A DNA stretch of 43,835 nucleotides from an uncultured Flavobacteriaceae bacterium (GCA_938073895.1 CALJFB010000054.1:1-43835), one strand, 5' to 3'. Counted from the stretch's first letter, positions 24,623 to 33,501 are shown. Notes: generated by a model from the letters alone, not told the origin. A program made the numbers and translations.

Positions 24623-24883
24623 ATGAAAATTTCTGTAGAATTAACATTGACACCTTTACAAGATAATTTTGAACCAGCCATAATTCATTTTATAAAAAAA
24701 TTAAGAGCTTCCAATTTAGAAGTTATAGAAACACCTTTAAGCACTCAGGTTTATGGCGATTATGATGTTGTTATGGAACTTCTAAAAGATGAAATTAAAG
24801 AAGCTTTCCAACTTATAGACAAAGGTTTATTATATATGAAAATTGTAAAATCGGATAGACATAATTACAAACCTCATTTTTAA
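24623..24883 (+). CDS. YkoF/MTH1187-like thiamine-binding protein
   Basis: An 86-residue single-domain protein of the MTH1187/YkoF family (DUF77): MKISVELTLTPLQ opening, FIKKLRASNLEVIETPLSTQVYGDYD in the centre, and the final IVKSDRH. Bacillus YkoF binds thiamine or its hydroxymethylpyrimidine part. The TAA stop directly abuts the TTG start of the kinase gene, so they are co-translated. A TPP riboswitch with a TonB-dependent receptor lies 2.5 kb downstream, which supports a thiamine link. Confidence 0.8.
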   Translation: MKISVELTLTPLQDNFEPAIIHFIKKLRASNLEVIETPLSTQVYGDYDVVMELLKDEIKEAFQLIDKGLLYMKIVKSDRHNYKPHF

Positions 24884-25423
24884 TTGACAAATACTAATAA
24901 CATATTAAAAATTGTATTTTTTGGTCCACAAAACACAGGAAAAACAACGTTATCTAAAAAATTAGCCAAAGTTTTTAATTGCGATTTTGTTCCAGAATAT
25001 GCAAGATTATTTGCTAAAAAGCATAAAGAATTATCGTTAGAAACAGTTTTACCAATAGCTAACGGACAAATTCAATTAGAATATGATTATTTACTAAAAG
25101 CAAATTCTATATTATTTTTTGACACCAATATTCTGGAAACCTTAGTCTATTCGGATATTTACTATAAACAAATTCCTTTAGAACTCGAGAAAATGGTAAA
25201 AACACAAACGTACACTTTGTATTTTTTACCTTATATTGACGTCCATTGGAAAAATGATTCTATTAGAGATTTACCTAAAAACAGACTACATCATTACAAT
25301 CGTTTTAAGCAGGAATTATTAGATAGAAAATTACCATTTATAGAATTAAAAGGCACTTTAGAAGAACGCTTTTTGAAATCTAAAAATGAAATAAACAGAA
25401 TATTACAACAACGTGAAATTTAG
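24884..25423 (+). CDS. P-loop kinase, NadR-like AAA_28 family
   Basis: A 179-residue ATPase/kinase. Walker A is FFGPQNTGKTTLSKKLA at about 12-28, followed by VPEYAR, ILFFDTNILETLVYS (Walker B-like) and a C-terminal LKGTLEERF. It resembles the ribosylnicotinamide kinase part of NadR. In Bacteroidota such kinases often sit next to PnuC/PnuT transporters, and a thiamine kinase role is plausible, but no transporter gene is adjacent here. The start is TTG, immediately after the stop of the thiamine-binding gene; no ATG lies before the P-loop. Its end overlaps the DUF4301 start by 11 bases. Confidence 0.75.
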   Translation: MTNTNNILKIVFFGPQNTGKTTLSKKLAKVFNCDFVPEYARLFAKKHKELSLETVLPIANGQIQLEYDYLLKANSILFFDTNILETLVYSDIYYKQIPLELEKMVKTQTYTLYFLPYIDVHWKNDSIRDLPKNRLHHYNRFKQELLDRKLPFIELKGTLEERFLKSKNEINRILQQREI

Positions 25424-26963
25424 TCAAGAAGACATAGATTATATAGAATCCAAAGGATTAAGTTTAGAGCAAATTGAGGCGCAATTACAAACGTTTCAAA
25501 AAGGATTACCTTTTGTTAATTTAAAATCTGCCGCAACACTTAACGATGGTATTATACAATTAGATAAAAAAGAAGAACAAGAACTTATTGCACTTTTTAA
25601 CCTAGAAAAAGACAACAAATCTATTCTTAAATTTGTTCCTGCATCTGGAGCAGCAACTAGAATGTTTAAGTTTTTATTCAATTTTCTTAAAAATTACAAC
25701 GCAAAAAAATCATCTATAAATGCTTATATAAACCGTTTTAATGCTACAGAATTATCGGTTTTTATGGTAGGTTTAGAAAAATTACCTTTTTACAAAACGG
25801 TAATTAATGCAACTAAAATTTATTTTACAAATTTCGATTCACTTTCAAGAAACGACCAATTAGTAGCATTTATTAAAACAATGCTAAATGAAGATAAATT
25901 AAATTATAGTAATTTACCTAAAGGTTTATTACCATTTCATAATTATCAAAATCATATTGCTAATGCGTTTGAAGAACATTTACACGAAGCTGCTCTTTAT
26001 GCTACTTCGAATAAGATTGCAAAGATTCATTTTACTATTTCCGAAAAACATTTAGAACAATTTAAATCGGCATTTAACGAGATTAAATCTACAATAGAGT
26101 TAAAAACAGGAATTGCTTTTGATATTACGTTTTCTTTTCAATCTGAAAAAACAGATACTATTGCCGTAAATTCTAAATTACAAGCTTTTAGAGACGAAGA
26201 AAACAAACTTCAGTTTAGACCTTCTGGACATGGCGCTTTATTACAAAATTTAAATGCACTTAATGCAGATATTATCTTTGTAAAAAATATTGACAATGTG
26301 GTCGTTTCAAAATACAAAAACGATATTGCTAACTATAAAAAAACATTAGCAGGATTAGTTTTAAAGCTTCAAAAACAAAGTTTCCATTATATAAATAAGA
26401 TTGAAACCACAGAATTAGCAGAAGAAGAAATAATTGAAATTGCAGAGTTCTTAAGACGCCAGTTAAATGTTATTATATCTCTTGAATTCGAGAAATATTC
26501 TACTAAATACCAAATAGATTATTTAAAAGAAAAACTAAACAAACCAATTCGTGTTTGCGGAATGGTTAAAAACGAGGGCGAACCTGGCGGTGGACCATTT
26601 TGGATTTGGCATAATACTGGCGCTGTTAGTTTACAAATTATAGAATCTGCTCAAATTGATTTAAGTAATCAAACTCAAAAACAAATTCTAGAAAACGCTA
26701 CACATTTCAATCCTGTAGATATAGTTTGTGGTATAAAAGACTATAAAGGCAATGCTTTTAATCTTGAAGATTTTGTAGATAAAAACACAGGATTTATTAC
26801 CAATAAAACCCGTCTTGGCAAAAAAATTAAAGCTCTAGAATTACCAGGTTTATGGAATGGAAGCATGGCTAATTGGAATAGTATTTTTGTTGAAGTTCCT
26901 ATACTTACATTTAATCCAGTAAAAACAGTTAACGACTTACTAAAACCTGCACACCAACTCTAA
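25413..26963 (+). CDS. DUF4301 family protein
   Basis: A 516-residue cytoplasmic protein of a family nearly confined to Bacteroidota. Recognisable blocks are KFVPASGAATRMFKFLFNF near 73-91, SFQSEKTDTIAV and LQFRPSGHGALLQNLN in the middle, and RVCGMVKNEGEPGGGPFWIW at about 380-399. The glycine-rich PASGAATRM and PSGHGAL motifs recall nucleotide-sugar pyrophosphorylases, so a nucleotidyltransferase-like fold is possible, but this is only an impression. It begins with GTG inside the end of the kinase gene and shares one base (TAATG) with arfB, so three genes are translationally coupled. Confidence 0.82.
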   Translation: MKFSQEDIDYIESKGLSLEQIEAQLQTFQKGLPFVNLKSAATLNDGIIQLDKKEEQELIALFNLEKDNKSILKFVPASGAATRMFKFLFNFLKNYNAKKSSINAYINRFNATELSVFMVGLEKLPFYKTVINATKIYFTNFDSLSRNDQLVAFIKTMLNEDKLNYSNLPKGLLPFHNYQNHIANAFEEHLHEAALYATSNKIAKIHFTISEKHLEQFKSAFNEIKSTIELKTGIAFDITFSFQSEKTDTIAVNSKLQAFRDEENKLQFRPSGHGALLQNLNALNADIIFVKNIDNVVVSKYKNDIANYKKTLAGLVLKLQKQSFHYINKIETTELAEEEIIEIAEFLRRQLNVIISLEFEKYSTKYQIDYLKEKLNKPIRVCGMVKNEGEPGGGPFWIWHNTGAVSLQIIESAQIDLSNQTQKQILENATHFNPVDIVCGIKDYKGNAFNLEDFVDKNTGFITNKTRLGKKIKALELPGLWNGSMANWNSIFVEVPILTFNPVKTVNDLLKPAHQL

Positions 26964-27364
26964 TGCTTAATCACGACGCTATACTAAAAGAATGCGTGTT
27001 TAAAGCTACAACAAGCTCTGGTGCTGGCGGGCAACATGTTAATAAAGTAGCAACGCGAGTTGAACTATATTTTAATATAGAAAATTCAATACATTTATCT
27101 TTAAGACAAAAAATAAAATTAAAGAATAAATTAAAACTCACTAAAGAGAACGTACTTGTTTTATCTTCTCAAGAAACTAGAAGTCAATTTAAAAACAAAA
27201 GCTTAATTATTAAAAAACTATTTTTTGTATTAACAAGCGCTTTAAAAGTATCTAAATATAGAATACCAACAAAAACACCTAAATCGGTTAAAGCAAAGCG
27301 TTTAAAAAACAAGAAAATTAATTCAGAACGAAAGTCTAATAGACAAAAACCAAACTTGGATTAA
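26963..27364 (+). CDS. arfB: Ribosome rescue peptidyl-tRNA hydrolase ArfB
   Basis: Release-factor-like protein that frees stalled ribosomes. The GGQ catalytic motif lies in TTSSGAGGQHVNKVATRVEL (Gly22, Gly23, Gln24), near the N-terminus as in ArfB/YaeJ and unlike RF1/RF2. The very basic C-terminal tail (KSVKAKRLKNKKINSERKSN) that enters the mRNA channel is present. Length 133 is typical. Its ATG overlaps the DUF4301 stop by one base. The TPP riboswitch follows about 60 bases downstream. Confidence 0.92.
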   Translation: MLNHDAILKECVFKATTSSGAGGQHVNKVATRVELYFNIENSIHLSLRQKIKLKNKLKLTKENVLVLSSQETRSQFKNKSLIIKKLFFVLTSALKVSKYRIPTKTPKSVKAKRLKNKKINSERKSNRQKPNLD

Positions 27365-27424
27365 AAAAAAACAAAAAGTTTATTTAATATTCAAAATTCG
27401 TAACTACATTTGCAGCGTTCTCAA

Positions 27425-27573
27425 AAAAGGGGTGCTTTTTTTAAGTTAACTGTTTTAATATTTTATGTAAAACACCAATAAACAAGTTTTATATTTAAAC
27501 ACATAAACTTCTAAACTTAAAAACGGCTGAGATCATACCCAATGAACCTGGGCAGGTAATGCTGCTAAGGGAC
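27425..27573 (+). promoter_or_regulatory. TPP riboswitch (THI element)
   Basis: Thiamine pyrophosphate aptamer. The conserved pieces appear in order: ggggtgc (27429-27435), gctgaga (27526-27532), tacccaatgaacctgg-type P4/P5 core (from 27536) and gctgctaagggac (27561-27573). The gap of about 90 bases between the first two pieces is an extended P3 arm. It precedes a TonB-dependent receptor, so high TPP should lower receptor synthesis. Confidence 0.93.
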
Positions 27574-27586
27574 AATTGACACTTGT

Positions 27587-27611
27587 AACCACAATAGACG
27601 TATTGTTGGTT
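27587..27611 (+). terminator. Candidate expression-platform hairpin of the TPP riboswitch
   Basis: aaccacaata (27587-27596) pairs with tattgttggtt (27601-27611) with one bulge, followed by the weak U-rich tract attttattta. It lies 14 bases after the aptamer and may terminate transcription when TPP is bound. Confidence 0.5.
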
Positions 27612-27682
27612 GCGCTATTTTATTTATAAACCATTAAAGAATAATGACCTCTTTTTATTCGATTAACATTTATGTAATCGAT

Positions 27683-29845
27683 ATGAAAAACACTTTTCTT
27701 TTTTTAGCACTACTTGTGCTAAGTACCACTATGCAAGCTCAAAACTCTGAGCAAAACACAAAAACCGTTAAAGATTCTACCAAATTAGAAATCCTGGATG
27801 AAGTCTTAGTAAAATCTGTAAGAGTAGATGCAGATTCTCCTATTACGCACACCAATGTAACTAAAGAAGACTTAGAGATTAGAAATTTAGGCCAAGACAT
27901 TCCTATACTATTAAATTATTTACCATCTGTTGTTACCACTAGTGATACTGGAGCAGGAATTGGCTACACAGGACTTAGAATTAGAGGTGTTAGTGGCGGT
28001 TCTACTAACGTTACAATTAACGGAATTGCCTATAACGACGCCGAAAGCTTAGGCACTTTTTGGGTTAATTTACCCGATTTCTCGTCGTCTATAGAAAGTT
28101 TACAAGTGCAGCGTGGCGTTGGATCTTCTACAAATGGATCTGGTGCTTTTGGAGCAAGTATTAATATTTTAACTAACAACCAAAATAAAGAAGCTTCGGC
28201 ATCTACATCTCATTCTGCTGGAAGTTTTGGGACTGTTAAAAACAATGTTCAATTTAGTACAGGAGTATTAAATAATAGATTTGAAGTATCAGGACGTTTG
28301 TCTAAAATTAAGTCTAATGGTTTTATAGATCGTGCATCTTCAGAGCTAAAATCATACTTTCTACAAGGTACCTATAAAGACAATAATCGCTTAATAAAAG
28401 CAGTAGTTTTTGGTGGTGGCGAAAAAACCTATCAAGCTTGGTATGGTGTAGATGTTTTTACTATTGACGATGATAGAACTGCAAATATTGCAGGAGCTAT
28501 TTATAACGATAATGGTGATTTAACCGGTTATTACGACAACCAAGTAGATGATTATAAACAAGACCATTACCAATTACATTGGAACGAAAAATTCAATAAC
28601 CAACTATCTTTAAACGTAGGCTTAAACTATACTTATGGTAGAGGTTTTTATGAAGAATATACTAATGATGGTGACATTGCATCTTTAGGACTTATGCCAT
28701 TTACATCTAACGGAAACAACATAGATACTATGGATTATATTAGACAAAAATGGCTTGATAACGATTATTATGTAGCTAATGCAAGTTTGAATTTTAAAAA
28801 TAACAACCTAGATATTGTTGCTGGCGCATCCTTTAGCAAATATATTGGAGACCATTTTGGAGAAATTATTTGGTCAGAATATGCTGCTCAATTAAATATT
28901 AGTAAAGATCATAGATACTATTTCTCTGAAGCTAACAAAGAAGACATTAGTGCGTTTGCAAAAGCAACAGTAAAAGTAATGGATAAAGTTAGCGTATTTG
29001 GAGACATTCAGTTTAGAAACGTAGATTATACTACAAATGGTATAGTTTCGGATCAGTCGGATTTTAACTTAGACGAAAATTACAGCTTCTTTAATCCTAA
29101 ATTTGGAATTAGCTATAATTTAAACCAAGAAAATAATCTTTACGCATCCTACGCTATTGCAAATAGAGAGCCAAGTAGAGGCGATTTTGAAAACAATGCA
29201 GACGTAAAACCAGAACAATTAAAAGACTTAGAAGTTGGTTATAGATATAATACAAAAAAGTATAGACTTAATGCCAATATTTATTACATGAGTTACAAAG
29301 ATCAATTAGTTTTAACTGGAGGATTAGATGAAGTTGGCGCTCCTATTAGAGCAAACTCAGGAAGTAGTTATCGTTTAGGTTTAGAATTAGATGGTGCAAT
29401 TGCAGTAACAAAAAAGTTTACTATTCAATCTAATTTAACATTAAGCGAAAACAAAAATTTAAACGAAGGCCAGTTTCTAAATGGTGAAGCTTTAGGTAAA
29501 ACAGATATTGCTTATTCTCCGGGAATTGTAACTAGTACATCTTTAATTTTTAAACCCTTAAATCAATTAACTTTAATTGCAATTAACAAATATGTAGGAG
29601 AGCAATTAATGAATAATATAGACGACCAAGATTCTAAATTAGCAGGTTATAATACAGTAGATTTTAATATTTCTTATGAAATTAAACCTAAATCAATTTT
29701 TAAGTCTATTTTATTTAATGGTGTAATTAATAATGTTTTAGATAGAGAATACAACGGAAATGGTTTTGATTATGGTGGTGGATATTACGTTTATTATCCA
29801 CAAGCTGGTTCCAATTTCTTATTAGGTGCAACCTTTAAATTTTAA
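27683..29845 (+). CDS. TonB-dependent receptor, predicted thiamine importer
   Basis: Outer-membrane receptor of 720 residues. The frame opens at 27644, but the ATG at 27683 gives a proper signal peptide (NTFLFLALLVLSTTMQAQ), so it is preferred. A TonB-box-like LDEVLVKSVRV precedes the plug domain (LGQDIPILLNYLPSVVTTSD, GLRIRGVSGGSTNVTINGI, QVQRGVGSSTNGSGAFG), and a long beta-barrel runs to the terminal LLGATFKF. The upstream TPP riboswitch indicates the cargo is thiamine or a precursor, as proposed for the Bacteroidota omr1-type receptors. No partner inner-membrane transporter is adjacent. A terminator follows. Confidence 0.9.
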   Translation: MKNTFLFLALLVLSTTMQAQNSEQNTKTVKDSTKLEILDEVLVKSVRVDADSPITHTNVTKEDLEIRNLGQDIPILLNYLPSVVTTSDTGAGIGYTGLRIRGVSGGSTNVTINGIAYNDAESLGTFWVNLPDFSSSIESLQVQRGVGSSTNGSGAFGASINILTNNQNKEASASTSHSAGSFGTVKNNVQFSTGVLNNRFEVSGRLSKIKSNGFIDRASSELKSYFLQGTYKDNNRLIKAVVFGGGEKTYQAWYGVDVFTIDDDRTANIAGAIYNDNGDLTGYYDNQVDDYKQDHYQLHWNEKFNNQLSLNVGLNYTYGRGFYEEYTNDGDIASLGLMPFTSNGNNIDTMDYIRQKWLDNDYYVANASLNFKNNNLDIVAGASFSKYIGDHFGEIIWSEYAAQLNISKDHRYYFSEANKEDISAFAKATVKVMDKVSVFGDIQFRNVDYTTNGIVSDQSDFNLDENYSFFNPKFGISYNLNQENNLYASYAIANREPSRGDFENNADVKPEQLKDLEVGYRYNTKKYRLNANIYYMSYKDQLVLTGGLDEVGAPIRANSGSSYRLGLELDGAIAVTKKFTIQSNLTLSENKNLNEGQFLNGEALGKTDIAYSPGIVTSTSLIFKPLNQLTLIAINKYVGEQLMNNIDDQDSKLAGYNTVDFNISYEIKPKSIFKSILFNGVINNVLDREYNGNGFDYGGGYYVYYPQAGSNFLLGATFKF

Positions 29846-29865
29846 TTACAAAACCTATTATAACA

Positions 29866-29897
29866 AAAAAAGGCGAACCATTTGGCTCGCCTTTTTT
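29866..29897. terminator. Bidirectional terminator between receptor and hemD
   Basis: A-run plus ggcga paired with tcgcc plus T-run; the inner cca/tgg extends the stem after one mismatch. A-tracts and T-tracts on the two sides let it serve both convergent genes. Confidence 0.85.
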
Positions 29898-29917
29898 ATT
29901 GTAATATTTAACTAAAT

Positions 29918-30664
29918 TTATTTTTTATTAACTTCTTTAATATATTTAGCCAAAGCCATTGTCATGCTTGGTGTTTCTGGTGTTGGCGCAGCAATATCTA
30001 CACGTAAACCTAAAGCTTCAACGGCTTTAATAGTTGTATTTCCAAAAACAGCAATACGTGTATCGTTCTGTTTAAAATTAGGATAATTATGAAGTAACGA
30101 ATCTATTCCACTTGGACTAAAAAAGACTAAAATATCATAAGTTACATTTTCTAAATCAGATAAATCGCTTATAACTGTTTTGTAGAAAGTACCTTGTGTC
30201 CATTTAATTTTTAAACCATCTAATAATTCTGGAATTTCTGGCTTAACTTTATCTGTAGTTGGTAATAAAAACGATTCGTCTTTATATTTTTTTATTAATG
30301 GAATTAATTCAGAAAAAGTTCTTTTACCTACATAAATTTTACGTTTTCTATACACTACATATTTCTGTAAATAATAGGCAACAGCTTCAGACTGGCAAAA
30401 ATAGCGCATAGTATCTGGAACCTTAAAGCGCATTTCTTCGGCAACTCTAAAAAAATGATCTACAGCATTTCTACTAGTTAATATTATTGCGGTAAAGTTT
30501 TTTAAATCAATTTTGTCTTGTCTAACTTCTTTAGACGAAACACCTTCAACATGAATAAAAGGTCTAAAATCTATTTTAACTTTGTGCTTCTCTGTAAGAT
30601 CAAAATAAGGAGAATTCTCTATTTTAGGTTCTGGTTGAGAAACAAGTATTGTTTTAACTTTCAT
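29918..30664 (-). CDS. hemD: Uroporphyrinogen-III synthase
   Basis: Enzyme that closes hydroxymethylbilane to uroporphyrinogen III in heme synthesis. The frame extends to 30739, but that would run into the DUF4271 gene. The ATG at 30664 (KVKTILVSQPEP) gives the family's normal opening, with 30670 as an alternative. Weakly conserved but typical blocks are FTAIILTSRNAVDHFF, DILVFFSPSGIDSLL and IAVFGNTTIKAVEALGL, close to the C-terminal half of HemD. Length is 248. It lies 31 bases downstream of the DUF4271 gene, an arrangement seen in other Flavobacteriaceae. Confidence 0.85.
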   Translation of the reverse strand: MKVKTILVSQPEPKIENSPYFDLTEKHKVKIDFRPFIHVEGVSSKEVRQDKIDLKNFTAIILTSRNAVDHFFRVAEEMRFKVPDTMRYFCQSEAVAYYLQKYVVYRKRKIYVGKRTFSELIPLIKKYKDESFLLPTTDKVKPEIPELLDGLKIKWTQGTFYKTVISDLSDLENVTYDILVFFSPSGIDSLLHNYPNFKQNDTRIAVFGNTTIKAVEALGLRVDIAAPTPETPSMTMALAKYIKEVNKK

Positions 30665-30695
30665 AATCATCCGCTTTTGCAACACCTCTTTAGAA

Positions 30696-31316
30696 TTACA
30701 TAATATGCTTATATAAAATAAAGTACGGTGCAATTTCAAGTGTGCAAATGTACAAAATAAAATAAAACGGATTATGTTTTACAACGTCTAAATAAGTACT
30801 TACAACGATGAAATAAGTTAGAACATGGATAACTATTATTATAACTAGGATTGTAATTATACTATTAGGTGTAAGTATATTACTAAATAAAAGCAAAGCA
30901 GATAATGGTACTAAAAAGAACACCATAAAGTACTTGTAACTTAATTTTCTAAACAAGAATAGCTTAAACGACTTAAAAGCACCTAATAATCGACCAAGAG
31001 TTAATTCAATTATAATTTTAAGGCCGTAAAAAAGAAATACTCCAATTAAAACGTTATAAATGCTTAAATCTGGCGTAAAATTTAAACCCACTATAAAAAC
31101 ACTTAAAGAAATGCAGTAAGACAAAAACAATAAGAAATTAAAAGTATCAAACCATTTTATATCTTTACCATAGGTGTTTAAATACGTAGAATTAATTAGC
31201 ACTTTAAAGTAATCTAAAAATCTTTTATAATCTAGTAATTTAGCTACGGCAAGTAACGTTATTACTAAAAGCAATAAAAGAGTTAATAAGTTATTATCTG
31301 AAAAAGTTCTAAGCAC
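30696..31316 (-). CDS. DUF4271 family membrane protein
   Basis: A 206-residue polytopic inner-membrane protein with about six helices: near 10-27 (LLTLLLLLVITLLAVAKLL), 60-78, 82-104, 131-147 and 150-173, then the final FILYICTLEIAPYFILYK. The family is Bacteroidota-specific, and the closing 'FYFILYICTLEIAPYFILYK' pattern with 'P' before the last helix is its best signature. It is probably co-transcribed with hemD. The divergent partner is the mannosyltransferase gene, about 105 bases away. Function is unknown. Confidence 0.8.
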   Translation of the reverse strand: MLRTFSDNNLLTLLLLLVITLLAVAKLLDYKRFLDYFKVLINSTYLNTYGKDIKWFDTFNFLLFLSYCISLSVFIVGLNFTPDLSIYNVLIGVFLFYGLKIIIELTLGRLLGAFKSFKLFLFRKLSYKYFMVFFLVPLSALLLFSNILTPNSIITILVIIIVIHVLTYFIVVSTYLDVVKHNPFYFILYICTLEIAPYFILYKHIM

Positions 31317-31394
31317 ACTATAAAATTAGTACTAATCGCATTAATTTAGCTATAATTTAAGGATTATTTCAAAAAAAATTGGATTTAAAACTTG

Positions 31395-31402
31395 TACATT
31401 TG
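31395..31402 (+). promoter_or_regulatory. Predicted -7 element of the mannosyltransferase-pyrC operon
   Basis: TACATTTG matches the TAnnTTTG consensus, 19 bases before the ATG. A TTG lies only 13 bases upstream, which is too close for a canonical -33 element. Confidence 0.45.
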
Positions 31403-31421
31403 CATAAACTTATTCAGTTAA

Positions 31422-32141
31422 ATGAAAGACGCTATCGTCATTATACCAACTTACAACGAAATTGAAAACATAGAAGCTATAGTTGAAGCCGTTTTTAATT
31501 TACCAAAAAGTTTTGATATACTTGTTGTAGACGATAATTCTCCAGACTTAACAGCTCATAAAATTAAACAATTACAGGATAAGTATACAGAGCAATTACA
31601 TTTAGAAGTTAGACAAAAAAAATCTGGATTAGGAACCGCATATATTCACGGATTTAAATGGTGCCTAGAAAGAGATTATAATTTTATTTTTGAAATGGAT
31701 GCCGATTTCTCTCATAATCCAAAAGATTTAATCAAACTCTATAATGCTTGCGCAAAAAACAATGTAGATTTAGCCATTGGATCACGCTATGTAAAAGGTG
31801 TAAATGTTGTAAATTGGCCTTTAAGTCGTGTTATTTTATCTTATGGTGCATCTATCTATGTTAGATTAATAACTGGCATGAAAATAAAAGACACTACTGC
31901 TGGTTTTATTTGCTACAAAAAAGAAGTTTTGGAAGCTATAGATTTTGATCATATAAAATTTATTGGATATGCGTTTCAAATAGAAATGAAATTTAAAGCT
32001 TACCTCAAAAAATTCAAGATAAAAGAAATACCGGTAATCTTTACAGACCGTACAAAAGGAGAATCTAAATTAAGCTCTAGTATTATATCCGAAGCTATAT
32101 TTGGTGTTATAAAAATGAAATTGATTAGTATTTTTAAATAA
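31422..32141 (+). CDS. Polyprenol monophosphomannose synthase (GT2)
   Basis: Family 2 glycosyltransferase that loads mannose from GDP-mannose onto a polyprenyl phosphate. It reads IIPTYNEIENIEAIVEAV, VVDDNSPDLTAHKI, EMDADFSHNPKDLIKL (the DxD-like metal site) and GSRYVKGVNVVNWPLSRVILSYGA, all typical of the Dpm1-like group. There is no C-terminal membrane domain, so it is the single-domain type of 239 residues. It is first of a three-gene run with pyrC 14 bases downstream. The polyprenyl carrier could come from the mevalonate pathway. Confidence 0.9.
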   Translation: MKDAIVIIPTYNEIENIEAIVEAVFNLPKSFDILVVDDNSPDLTAHKIKQLQDKYTEQLHLEVRQKKSGLGTAYIHGFKWCLERDYNFIFEMDADFSHNPKDLIKLYNACAKNNVDLAIGSRYVKGVNVVNWPLSRVILSYGASIYVRLITGMKIKDTTAGFICYKKEVLEAIDFDHIKFIGYAFQIEMKFKAYLKKFKIKEIPVIFTDRTKGESKLSSSIISEAIFGVIKMKLISIFK

Positions 32142-32155
32142 AAAAACTGCTTAAA

Positions 32156-33499
32156 ATGAACAAGACAACTTTAATTAAAAACGCAAAAATTGTAAACGAA
32201 GGACAAATTTTTGAAGGTGATGTTTTAATAGAAGGAAAACTTATTAAAAAAATAGACACTTCTATTAGTGCAAAATCTGCAGACGTATTTGTTATAGATG
32301 CAGAAGGCAAATATTTAATTCCCGGAGCTATAGACGATCAGGTTCATTTTAGAGAACCAGGATTAACGCACAAGGCTCACATAAAAAGTGAATCTAAAGC
32401 AGCTGTTGCAGGTGGAATTACTTCTTTTATAGAAATGCCTAACACAAATCCACAAACTACAACTATAGAAAAACTAAACGATAAATTTAATATTGCTAAA
32501 GAAACCTCTTATGCAAATTACTCTTTTATGTTTGGTGGAACTAACGATAATCTTGAAGAAATTAAAAAAGTAGACCCAAAACAAGTTGCTGGATTAAAAC
32601 TATTTTTAGGATCTTCTACCGGAAACATGTTAGTTGATGACCCAGAAGTTTTAGAAAACATATTTTCTAGTACTAACTTAGTTATTTCGGTACACTGTGA
32701 AGATGAAGCTACAATTAAAGCAAATACTAAGAAATTTGTTGAAGAATATGGCGAGGATATTCCAATGAAATATCATCATATCATTAGAAGTGAAGACGCT
32801 TGCTATATTTCATCTTCTAGAGCTATAGAATTAGCTAAAAAAACAGGTGCTAGGTTACACGTTTTTCATTTATCTACAGGAAAAGAAACAGAATTATTTA
32901 CCAATAAAATTCCATTAAAAGATAAAAAGATAACCTCAGAAGTTTGTATACATCACTTATGGTTTAACGATAAGGACTATGATAAAAAAGGCACTTTAAT
33001 TAAGTGGAATCCTGCCGTAAAAACACAAAAAGACCAAGAACAATTACTAGAAGCATTACTAGACGACAGAATTGATGTTATAGCAACAGACCATGCACCA
33101 CACACATTAGAAGAAAAAAGTAACGTATACACAAAAGCGCCTTCTGGAGGACCATTAGTACAACATGCGTTACCAGCATTGTTAGAAATGCACCACAAAG
33201 GATTAATCTCTATTGAGAAAATAGTAGAAAAATTGTGCCATAATCCAGCTATTCTTTTTGATGTTGAAAAAAGAGGTTACATTAAAGAAGGCTATTATGC
33301 AGACTTAGTATTAGTAGACTTAAACCAGCCGTGGACAGTTACAAAAGATAATATTTTATACCAATGTGGTTGGTCTCCTTTTGAAGGCACAACTTTTAAA
33401 TCAAGAATTTCGCATACATTTATAAACGGACATTTAGCTTATAATAACTTTAAAGTAAATGACATAAGTAATGCAATGCAATTAACTTTTGATAGATAA
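32156..33499 (+). CDS. pyrC: Dihydroorotase
   Basis: Zinc amidohydrolase of pyrimidine synthesis that closes carbamoyl-aspartate to dihydroorotate. The class I form of 447 residues is shown by IPGAIDDQVHFREPGLTHK, GGITSFIEMPNTNPQT, KLFLGSSTG (carbamylated Lys), VISVHCEDEA, RLHVFHLSTGKE and VIATDHAPHTLEEK. The usual HxH metal motif here is Gln62-x-His64, so the first ligand His is replaced; I recall the same DDQVHFREPG in other Bacteroidota enzymes. The gene sits between the mannosyltransferase and DUF4296 genes in one operon. Confidence 0.92.
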   Translation: MNKTTLIKNAKIVNEGQIFEGDVLIEGKLIKKIDTSISAKSADVFVIDAEGKYLIPGAIDDQVHFREPGLTHKAHIKSESKAAVAGGITSFIEMPNTNPQTTTIEKLNDKFNIAKETSYANYSFMFGGTNDNLEEIKKVDPKQVAGLKLFLGSSTGNMLVDDPEVLENIFSSTNLVISVHCEDEATIKANTKKFVEEYGEDIPMKYHHIIRSEDACYISSSRAIELAKKTGARLHVFHLSTGKETELFTNKIPLKDKKITSEVCIHHLWFNDKDYDKKGTLIKWNPAVKTQKDQEQLLEALLDDRIDVIATDHAPHTLEEKSNVYTKAPSGGPLVQHALPALLEMHHKGLISIEKIVEKLCHNPAILFDVEKRGYIKEGYYADLVLVDLNQPWTVTKDNILYQCGWSPFEGTTFKSRISHTFINGHLAYNNFKVNDISNAMQLTFDR

Positions 33500-33501
33500 T
33501 T

